Made by a program: the position numbers and the translations under genes. Positions 57,558 to 64,000 of a DNA stretch of 64,000 nucleotides are shown here, in pieces (position 1 is the first letter of the stretch; every line of letters begins with the position of its first letter). Source of the DNA: Bdellovibrio sp. KM01 (GTDB taxonomy: Bacteria; Bdellovibrionota; Bdellovibrionia; Bdellovibrionales; Bdellovibrionaceae); contig NZ_CP058348.1 of the NCBI RefSeq assembly GCF_013752535.1, positions 372,001 through 436,000 of the forward strand, given 5' to 3'. The notes below the pieces were generated by a model that saw nothing but the letters and a program-made list of their open reading frames with translations, did no database searches and was not told the DNA's origin.

Positions 57558-59169
57558 AATCTTGTCCGGCCCTCAAGCCGGCGGCATTTTAGAGCTAAAA
57601 ATGGGGAGAAACCTAGTCGGTCGCTCTCCGCATTGTGATATTAAAATCACAAGCCCTGGCGTGTCCAAAGAACACAGCGAGATCGTTGTTTACAGTGATA
57701 AGATTGTCGTAACTGATTTGAAATCCAGCAACGGAACTTATTTAAACGGTGTGCGCATGCAGACTGGCTTGATGCGTTTAGGTGATAAGCTGGGCATTCA
57801 CGATGTCTTGGTTGATATCATTCCAGCTCCCGAAAAAAGAGCGCAAGCTCCAGTGATGCAGCAGCCAGGTTACGGTATTCCGCAGGGAATGCCAGTGCCA
57901 CAAGGAATGCCGCAACCGATGGGCATGCCTCAGCCAATGGGGGCGGGTCCTGCGGGTCCCGCTCCAGAAGCAGCGCCGGCTTACAGTCCCGGTGGTTTGA
58001 AAGCAGTTTGGGAAAGATTCCTGGAATATTTAGACCGCGTGGCTTTGCCGGGCGTTTATAAAATTCCGACTTATCTGGAATTCCGCATGGTTCTTTTGGG
58101 CTTTGTGGTGCTCTTTATTTTTGTCACGACATTGCTGGCGATGATTCCAATGGTGCAAATCACTCGAGCAAGTATCATCACTGAAAGTAAACGTCGTGCC
58201 GCTTCGATTGCCAGAACTTTGGCGACGATCAATCAATCTGCTCTTTTGCAAAATAGTTATTCTTCTTTGACAACAAATCAGGCGGAAGCAGAGGACGGTG
58301 TTAAGCAGGTTCTCATTGTGCAGCAGTCAGATGGTATGATCCTGGCTCCAGCCACTCGTGCAGGGACGACTCCTGATTTGCCATTCGTGCATCAGGCCCG
58401 TCGTGAAATGCGCCCGGAATCTGTCGAAGTAGACTCGAGCACGATTGGTGCAAGTTTCCCAATCGGTTTATTTGATCCAAATACCGGAGAACAATCGGTG
58501 AAGGCTCATGCGATTGTCCTTTATGATATTGGCAGCATGGCTTTTGATGATGGTCGCGCGATCAGTTTATTCATGCAGACGCTGGTGATTGCAACATTGG
58601 TGGGGTTAATCTTGTACTTCTTTATGTACAAACTGGTTGAGTATCCACTGGTGACATTGAATCAACAGCTCGATACCGCCATGAGAGAGAAAACAGATAA
58701 TACCAGCGTGGACTTCATGTTCCCGCCACTTCAGGCATTGATTGGGAATATCAATAGTCTGCTGACACGTTATATTCACGGTGAGGGTGCCGGGGCTGAA
58801 GGTGGAATGGGTAGCTTCGTCAATAAAGATGGCGAAGCTGAAAATTTGGTTCAATTGATTGGTTTCCCATCTATTGCGATTTCTAAAGACGGTCGTATTA
58901 TGGCGGGAAGCTCTTCCTTTGGACAAGTGGCCCGTACTGAAGTTGCGCAACTGATCGGACAGCAGTACCAAGCGATTCCGGATGTGGCTCTTCAGCAGAA
59001 TATCGACAGTCTTATGCAAAAGACCCGCGACAATGCCCGCGTGATTCATACGGATCAGTTGGAGTTCAACGGTCACCCATGTATTTTAAGTTGTCAGGGA
59101 ATGTCTTCACAGCCAAATGATATCGATTACTTTGTAATCACGATCTCTCCGGCAGAGGGAGGATCCTAA
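57544..59169 (+). CDS. FHA-domain membrane protein with periplasmic sensor-like domain
   Basis: The 541-aa protein begins with an FHA domain at about residues 15-95 that carries the phosphothreonine-binding motifs GRS, SKEHSEI and NGTYLNG. A Pro/Met/Gln-rich linker is at about 103-150. TM1 is at about 178-200 (EFRMVLLGFVVLFIFVTTLLA). A domain of about 140 residues follows, then TM2 at about 343-362 (SLFMQTLVIATLVGLILYFFM), and a C-terminal domain that reads like PAS/DUF with FPSIAISKDGRIMAGSS. The plan is that of a sensor that links a phospho-signal inside to the periplasm. It overlaps the DUF192 gene by 14 nt and the next FHA gene by one base. Confidence 0.85.
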   Translation: MWALRILSGPQAGGILELKMGRNLVGRSPHCDIKITSPGVSKEHSEIVVYSDKIVVTDLKSSNGTYLNGVRMQTGLMRLGDKLGIHDVLVDIIPAPEKRAQAPVMQQPGYGIPQGMPVPQGMPQPMGMPQPMGAGPAGPAPEAAPAYSPGGLKAVWERFLEYLDRVALPGVYKIPTYLEFRMVLLGFVVLFIFVTTLLAMIPMVQITRASIITESKRRAASIARTLATINQSALLQNSYSSLTTNQAEAEDGVKQVLIVQQSDGMILAPATRAGTTPDLPFVHQARREMRPESVEVDSSTIGASFPIGLFDPNTGEQSVKAHAIVLYDIGSMAFDDGRAISLFMQTLVIATLVGLILYFFMYKLVEYPLVTLNQQLDTAMREKTDNTSVDFMFPPLQALIGNINSLLTRYIHGEGAGAEGGMGSFVNKDGEAENLVQLIGFPSIAISKDGRIMAGSSSFGQVARTEVAQLIGQQYQAIPDVALQQNIDSLMQKTRDNARVIHTDQLEFNGHPCILSCQGMSSQPNDIDYFVITISPAEGGS

Positions 59170-60272
59170 TGGGAGCAGCCTCTAAGGTGAAAGACGCTTT
59201 GAAGTTTGATATTGAAGTGGTGAAAGGTCCGCACACGGGTCTTCGTCTTTCATTTGCAAGCGGCGCCGCCACTATGGGGCGTGGTCCAGAAAATGATATC
59301 GTTTTGGCGAATGATCCACGTATCAGTCGTCAGCACGCTGAAATCCGTCAGCGTGGAAATGAATTCCTGATCGTCAATTTAAGTCAGAAAAACTTTGTCA
59401 TGCTCAATGGCGAAAGTATTCAGTCCGAGATTTTACATAAAGGCTCGGTGATTCAAATTGGTGATTCTGAAATTCGCTTCACTCCAGAAGCTGTTGCCAT
59501 AGAACCCGTGATGCCGGTTATGCCAGCAGCTCCGCCAGTGCCAACTCCGTCAGCGTCGGTATTAAAACCAGTTGCGCCGACAGGTTTGCCTCAAATGCCA
59601 GCGGCAGGAATGCCAAGTATGCCTCCAGGTGCGGTAAGACCGCAAATGCCGATGGGCCACCCACAAGGAGTGGGCTATCAGCAACAAGCGCCTCGTCCAG
59701 CACCACGTCCGGCAAGCAGTGGTGGTCTGCTTTCAAATCCGAAGACGCGTTTTTATGCGATCATCGTGGTTTTAGGATTGATCGGTTGGTATCTGATGAC
59801 GCCAGCTAAAAAAGGCAAAGACCAAAATGCCTTCCGTACGTCTGCGATCAGTATGCAGGACGTGGCCGAGGCGGAAAAGCGCACACAGGAATTGATGAAT
59901 ATTAAAAAGGAAAAGTACGACTCCGTTCAATACAAGCGAGCGCAGGAAAACTTTATCCGTGGATTCCGTGATTTCCAACAGGGCCAATACGCACGTGCGC
60001 GTGAGGCGTTCCAAGTGGTATTAAATCTGGATCCAGAAAATGAACTGGCAAAACGTTATTACCATCTTTCGAAAATCAAATTCGATGAGTTGGTAAAATT
60101 CAATTTGATCCAGGGCAGTCGTTATCGTGAAAAGAAAAACTGGCGCATGTGTCAGTCGAACTATTCTAATGTGATTACAATGTTGCAGAACCGCAGAGAT
60201 GATCCAAGTTATAAAGAAGCGAAGCAATTTTACGAGGAATGTACTTTAAATCTGGAAGGAGGACGACTCTAA
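59169..60272 (+). CDS. FHA-domain membrane protein with TPR-like C-terminus
   Basis: The 367-aa protein has an N-terminal FHA domain (about residues 20-105) with GRGPENDIVL and ISRQHAEI. The NG-T loop is varied (KNFVMLNGE), so phosphopeptide binding may be weaker. A low-complexity linker of P, A, M, Q and G follows (about 115-185), then one TM (FYAIIVVLGLIGWYLM, about 196-211). The C-terminal 150 residues include a TPR-type unit (REAFQVVLNLDPENELAKRYY, about 277-297). The start overlaps the previous stop by one base (TAATG). It probably assembles with the flanking FHA proteins at the inner membrane. Confidence 0.85.
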   Translation: MGAASKVKDALKFDIEVVKGPHTGLRLSFASGAATMGRGPENDIVLANDPRISRQHAEIRQRGNEFLIVNLSQKNFVMLNGESIQSEILHKGSVIQIGDSEIRFTPEAVAIEPVMPVMPAAPPVPTPSASVLKPVAPTGLPQMPAAGMPSMPPGAVRPQMPMGHPQGVGYQQQAPRPAPRPASSGGLLSNPKTRFYAIIVVLGLIGWYLMTPAKKGKDQNAFRTSAISMQDVAEAEKRTQELMNIKKEKYDSVQYKRAQENFIRGFRDFQQGQYARAREAFQVVLNLDPENELAKRYYHLSKIKFDELVKFNLIQGSRYREKKNWRMCQSNYSNVITMLQNRRDDPSYKEAKQFYEECTLNLEGGRL

Positions 60273-60273
60273 T

Positions 60274-62292
60274 ATGGCACATCTTATAGTTCGTCTTCGT
60301 GGAAAGACAGTATATAACATGCCTCTGGAAGAGGGGCGTTCGTATGTGGCAGGCCGTAAAGAGGACTGTGACATCGTTCTGCAACCTGAAAAAGGCATTT
60401 CCCGTGAGCACTTTAAAATAGTCTCTGACAATGGCCAGTGGACATTGCAAGTGATCTCTCGTTACGGCGAAGTGATGGTGAATGGCGAACCGACTCAGCA
60501 AGTGGCTTTGGACCACGGTTTTACTTTTACTATTGCGCCTTATGAATTTGATTTCCTGATGTCATCCGCAACTGCGCAACCTACGCCATCAATGGATGCT
60601 CCATCGCATCCCGAAGGCAGTTACTTGCCTGCAGTTCAAAGTGGCACGTCTGGTGGCGAGGAAAAAACTATTGTGGGTGCGGCTCCGACAGCGGCCTATA
60701 TTAAAATTGTTGATTCTAACAGTGATGCTAAAGAACTGATCCGTTTGGATGAGGGGGATTCCTGGATTGCAGGACGAGATCCGTCTTGTCATATCCAGAT
60801 TCGTGACCAACGCGTCAGCCGTCGCCAATTTGAACTTCGTCGCAATGGCAATCAATACCAAATTATTGATTTGGGCAGTGTGAATGGAACGTTGGTTAAC
60901 GGTAACCCGATTTCATCCACAGATTTGACAAATATCCGTAGTGGCGATGCCATCACGGTTTTGGATAACTATTTATTCTTTGAATTGCACGATGCTCACT
61001 TCCAAAGTCGTTTGGACATGGTAAAGGTGGCTCCGCCAAATCCATTGGTGCAAATGTCGCACAATCCGGTGCCGGCAGAGTACGATCAGCAAGGCTACGG
61101 TATTGCGCCTTATCAGCAACAAGGTGGCGTGCCGATGCAGTATCAGGGCTACGGTCAAATGCCAGGTCCTGTGGCGCCAGCTCCAGAAGTAAAACCTAAA
61201 TTCGATTTCCAAAAGCACCGTCCAAAATTAATGATCGGTGCGGTGGCGTTGTTGGTTGTCGTTTACCTGGTTAAGGGTGGCGACAAAGATACTGCACCCG
61301 TTGGTGCGCCGGGCACCGTGGCGGCTCCGGGGTCTCCGCAGGAAGTATTTAATAAATTGAAGCCTGAACAACAGTCATTGATCCGTCAGCGCTATAAAGA
61401 TGCCAAAAATCTTTATATGCAAGGTAAGTATCAATTGGCTCAGGATGAAATCGTTAAGATTCATGAATTGGTTCCTGATTATGAAGACACCAAAGAGATT
61501 CAACGCCTGGCTAAGGAGGCGATCTATTTGGAGCAGGAAAAAATTCGTATTCAGCAAATCGAAGCTGCCAAAGCCGAGGCTGAGCAAAAAATCCTGGCTC
61601 AAACGGCCATCTGTCAGAAAAAGATCAATCCAAATATCACCATGGATGAGATGGAGAATTGCTTAACATCCGTTTTGCAATTCAATCCGGATCACCCGAA
61701 AATTTTGGAATTGAAATCTCAAGTGGAAGCTTTGACCACCGCTCGTGACGTTAAAAAAGCAGCCAATGCTGAATATGCGGCAAGAGTGGCGCGTCTAAAA
61801 GCAATCTATGACAAGGCACAAGCTCTCCATAAAGTAGGTAAAAAACCTTTGGACATCATTGATGCCTACACCAAAGTGACTAGCTCAAGTCTACCAGATC
61901 CAAATGGTTATAAAGGAATGGCCGGACGAAGTATTGCTTCGGTTCGTAACCAAATGAACCAAAAGATCAAAGGCAGTCTGGAAAAAGCTGATAAGTTCTA
62001 CCAGAATGGAAATCTTAAAGATGCCATCGGTGCTTTAAGAGAAGCGAAAGCTATTGATCCAGAAAATCCAGAGGTACCACCAAGAATCGAAAAGATGGTG
62101 TTGGAACTTCGTAAGCAGATGATGGCTTTGTATCAAGAAGGTATTCTTGAAGAAAGCTTTGGTAACGTCGATGGTGGCGAATCCAAAGCTGGTGCCAAAG
62201 AGAAATGGAAGAAAATCCTGGAGCTCGATATTTCTGACGGCGAGTATTATAAGAAAGCCTATATCAAGCTTAAGAAATACGGAGCTATGTAA
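60274..62292 (+). CDS. Double-FHA membrane protein with TPR repeats
   Basis: The 672-aa protein has two FHA domains. The first is at about residues 15-95 (AGRKEDCDIVL, ISREHFKI, MVNGEP). The second is at about 160-235 (AGRDPSCHIQI, VSRRQFEL, NGTLVNGNP), where the canonical NG-T-x-x-N-G is intact. A Gln/Tyr/Pro-rich linker (about 265-310) leads to one TM (KLMIGAVALLVVVYLVK, about 314-330). The long C-terminus holds several TPR-like and coiled-coil segments (YQLAQDEIVKIHELVPDY; LKDAIGALREAKAIDPENPEV). It is 1 nt after the prior FHA gene, within the same transcript. It may act as a scaffold. Confidence 0.85.
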   Translation: MAHLIVRLRGKTVYNMPLEEGRSYVAGRKEDCDIVLQPEKGISREHFKIVSDNGQWTLQVISRYGEVMVNGEPTQQVALDHGFTFTIAPYEFDFLMSSATAQPTPSMDAPSHPEGSYLPAVQSGTSGGEEKTIVGAAPTAAYIKIVDSNSDAKELIRLDEGDSWIAGRDPSCHIQIRDQRVSRRQFELRRNGNQYQIIDLGSVNGTLVNGNPISSTDLTNIRSGDAITVLDNYLFFELHDAHFQSRLDMVKVAPPNPLVQMSHNPVPAEYDQQGYGIAPYQQQGGVPMQYQGYGQMPGPVAPAPEVKPKFDFQKHRPKLMIGAVALLVVVYLVKGGDKDTAPVGAPGTVAAPGSPQEVFNKLKPEQQSLIRQRYKDAKNLYMQGKYQLAQDEIVKIHELVPDYEDTKEIQRLAKEAIYLEQEKIRIQQIEAAKAEAEQKILAQTAICQKKINPNITMDEMENCLTSVLQFNPDHPKILELKSQVEALTTARDVKKAANAEYAARVARLKAIYDKAQALHKVGKKPLDIIDAYTKVTSSSLPDPNGYKGMAGRSIASVRNQMNQKIKGSLEKADKFYQNGNLKDAIGALREAKAIDPENPEVPPRIEKMVLELRKQMMALYQEGILEESFGNVDGGESKAGAKEKWKKILELDISDGEYYKKAYIKLKKYGAM

Positions 62293-62293
62293 A

Positions 62294-62971
62294 ATGAAAC
62301 TTCAGGAACGCTCTTATAGCAGCAAGATCATGCGCCCTAAGCCTCAGATCCATGTGGAAGAGGACGGGTCATTGATCGTTGTTGTGACGGCTTGGGGGCA
62401 ACCTGAGCACGGGGAGCGAGCATTAACTGAAGTTGTGAAATACGTCAGTGCCGCCAAGGCAGACGTCGAAGTGACTTCGCCATTTGAATTCCTAACTTGT
62501 ATAAGTGATGAAGCGAACTATGTGCGCACAGCTTTGATGATCGCCAATGATGCCCTTTATAGAGGTGAAAATCGTAAAGAATACGCCTCTGGAGTGGAAG
62601 TCCTGGCATTGTTTAGACGAGGCACGCAAGTTGCCTGGGCCCAAGTGGGAGCTCCCAGCATTTTTGTACAAAGACAGAATCAACGGGTGCAGCCTTTAAG
62701 CGTCGCAAGTGATTTGGCATCGGAACTTCGCGATGGTCACAGCCTGCCGCCACTTCCAGCTCAGCTTTTAGGATTGGATCCAACGGTCAATATCCAGACG
62801 GGACACACTCACGTGAATGAGGGTGATAAGTTGATCTTGCTTGCCGGAACCTCTGTGGCGACTGCGTTGTGGGGTCTTCAATCCTATGAAACTGATTTGA
62901 ATCTTATTACTCAGTCGATGGTTCAAGAAGAACCCGAATTGCCATTCTGGCTGGGGTTGATTGCTGTTTAA
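62294..62971 (+). CDS. PP2C-like protein without the metal-binding aspartates
   Basis: The start ATG (62294) is 1 nt after the FHA gene stop. The in-frame extension to 62147 lies inside that gene and was rejected. The 225-aa product has strand order and sequence features of PPM phosphatases: VVVTAWGQPEHGERALTEVV (where ADGMGG is usual), YASGVEVLALFRRGTQVAWAQVGAPSIFVQR (where GTT...GDSR is usual), LPPLPAQLLGLD and GDKLILLAGTSVATALW (where SDGL is usual). The catalytic Asp residues are replaced at each site. It is likely a pseudo-phosphatase that binds FHA-linked phosphoproteins. The fold call is inference and would need structure prediction. Confidence 0.55.
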   Translation: MKLQERSYSSKIMRPKPQIHVEEDGSLIVVVTAWGQPEHGERALTEVVKYVSAAKADVEVTSPFEFLTCISDEANYVRTALMIANDALYRGENRKEYASGVEVLALFRRGTQVAWAQVGAPSIFVQRQNQRVQPLSVASDLASELRDGHSLPPLPAQLLGLDPTVNIQTGHTHVNEGDKLILLAGTSVATALWGLQSYETDLNLITQSMVQEEPELPFWLGLIAV

Positions 62972-64000
62972 CTATTCTTCCTGATCAATTGTTGCCAGGG
63001 ATTTATAAACCTGGGTGCGGATTTTTGCATATTCCGGCAGGTGTAATGCCAGTTCTGCGCGCGATGGTGCATAGCTACTTTCGCGAGCTGTATCCCAGAT
63101 CATTCCTAAAGCTATATTGCTGCGCTGGATCTCTTGATCAAGCATATAGTTTTTAAAAGAGCGTTCAAATTTTTTGCGCTGAGTTTCTTTGGAAAGCCCG
63201 CGAATATCTGAACGAAGCCAATCCACCAACTCAATAAAAAGATTGTCATTGCACTCTTTCAAGTGAGAGCTGTCGATTTCTTTGATGGATAAAAGCTCTA
63301 TGCAAGAATCCGTATTTTTCAGATTCTTGGCATTTAGATTCTTATCGGCGATGTATTGCCATAACGGCACATTGTTTTTCTTACCCAAAGTACGCAAAGT
63401 TTCCCAATCTTTTTGGTTCAATGCGACCTGGGCTGTCCAATTAAGAATATTCAGGCTGTGATAGTTGCTATTGCTGCTGAGGCGTTTTAAATCGCGAAGC
63501 AACAAGGGCTCTTGATCTGCGCGAGTCCAACGATCATAAGGAATGCTTAGTCTTGCCATCCACTCTTCATTTGGAGGCGTGAATGAAGGGAATTGATTTT
63601 TCTTAAGCAATGCTTGGATGCGATTTGTGGTAGGCAACAAACTTTGTTGCAAAAGAGGCAAGGGATTTAATTCCATGCGATCCACCAAAGTGTTGAATAG
63701 CTTGGGATTCGCGTCGTTGATGTACAAGACATGGTGAGAAATCGCAGCCGTACGTAAAGGGCCCGCATTTCTCCACAAAGACCAACCAGATTCCAAAATA
63801 AAAGGCCGATCCTCTGCCCAGTCCGCCACAGGGGATTTCAAAACACCCGCCAAAGAGTGAGCCGGGAAATCACTGTTGTCGTTTTCCACGACGCTTTCCC
63901 CAAGAATTTCAAAAAGCGTTTTACCCAGGTCTGCGAGATTTACGTTTTGATCGACTTTCCAGTAAATCGGCTGTTCTGTTTTCTTTTTTTGAGCAGGCTT
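62972..64000 (-). CDS. Protein of unknown function, N-terminus beyond the window
   Basis: The reading frame is open from the stop at 62972 to the right edge, so the gene is longer than the visible 343 residues. A GTG at 63889 is only an internal codon of a longer protein. The visible part begins with a basic, Gln-rich stretch (PAQKKKTEQPIYWK), then mixed helices. SLWRNAGPLRTAAISHHVLYIND suggests a strand-helix unit, and the C-terminal 100 residues are helical and charged. One or two cysteines occur in TDSCIELLSI and LKECNDN. No family was recognised. It converges on the FHA operon with no gap. Confidence 0.6.
   Translation of the reverse strand, partial: KPAQKKKTEQPIYWKVDQNVNLADLGKTLFEILGESVVENDNSDFPAHSLAGVLKSPVADWAEDRPFILESGWSLWRNAGPLRTAAISHHVLYINDANPKLFNTLVDRMELNPLPLLQQSLLPTTNRIQALLKKNQFPSFTPPNEEWMARLSIPYDRWTRADQEPLLLRDLKRLSSNSNYHSLNILNWTAQVALNQKDWETLRTLGKKNNVPLWQYIADKNLNAKNLKNTDSCIELLSIKEIDSSHLKECNDNLFIELVDWLRSDIRGLSKETQRKKFERSFKNYMLDQEIQRSNIALGMIWDTARESSYAPSRAELALHLPEYAKIRTQVYKSLATIDQEE

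Noticed and set aside
63603-63889. GTG at 63889 as start of the right-edge gene
   Set aside because: The frame stays open to the window edge with sensible protein sequence, so the gene starts outside the window.

Overview
The window reads as chromosome of a predatory bacterium of the Bdellovibrio lineage. The evidence is the gene mix: tandem flagellins with very short central domains, many small exported beta-barrel proteins, a TIGR02147-family regulator, an FHA/Tad-type gene block, and a yggS-proC-divIVA-yggU division cluster in a Gram-negative context. Base composition is close to 47% GC by eye and genes are tightly packed. No tRNA, rRNA, CRISPR array, prophage or plasmid backbone was found. 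Species assignment is inference. || Layout. 1-3490: edge of an alpha/beta-hydrolase-like gene and a long pyruvate dehydrogenase E1 (aceE). 3838-7117: four minus-strand exported proteins, one with a HEQLH metalloprotease-like motif. 7287-11626: exported protein plus TIGR02147 regulator, a TonB-like protein, a PP2C phosphatase and an M23 peptidase. 11635-15647: a GC-rich palindromic element, a repeat-containing exported protein and a large Asn-rich exported protein. 15666-18240: thiolase, degenerate SDR and hotdog thioesterase in one acyl-CoA operon. 18255-21046: methyltransferase, HD phosphohydrolase, and a REP-associated tyrosine transposase (RAYT) between inverted REP palindromes. 21089-23516: two flagellin genes with elaborate RNA structure in leaders and spacer. 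23602-35415: cytochrome-like protein, LysR, UbiB, RNase R, two porins and a chemoreceptor. 35640-41089: S1/P1 nuclease with a complete nucleoside-type ABC importer. 41351-47545: Crp/Fnr regulator, TrmO, 2OG-Fe(II) oxygenase, ValS. 47767-56269: porin, MFS exporter, division cluster, a degenerate Y1-transposase-like gene, and Maf. 56299-62971: TadC-like protein, DUF192 protein, three FHA membrane proteins and a PP2C-like protein in one tight operon. A partial gene runs off the right edge. || How parts fit. Several groups suit a predator that digests prey contents: a secreted nuclease beside nucleoside import, general porins, and acyl-CoA turnover. The strongest candidates for undescribed biology are RNA-level. 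A chain of about ten stem-loops and a terminator follows the first flagellin. GGA-in-loop hairpins that resemble CsrA sites lie before both flagellins. A five-codon leader ORF sits on the second flagellin's ribosome binding site. A REP family with four copies here sits at gene borders: at the thiolase stop, before the HD gene, and directly against the trmO start codon.
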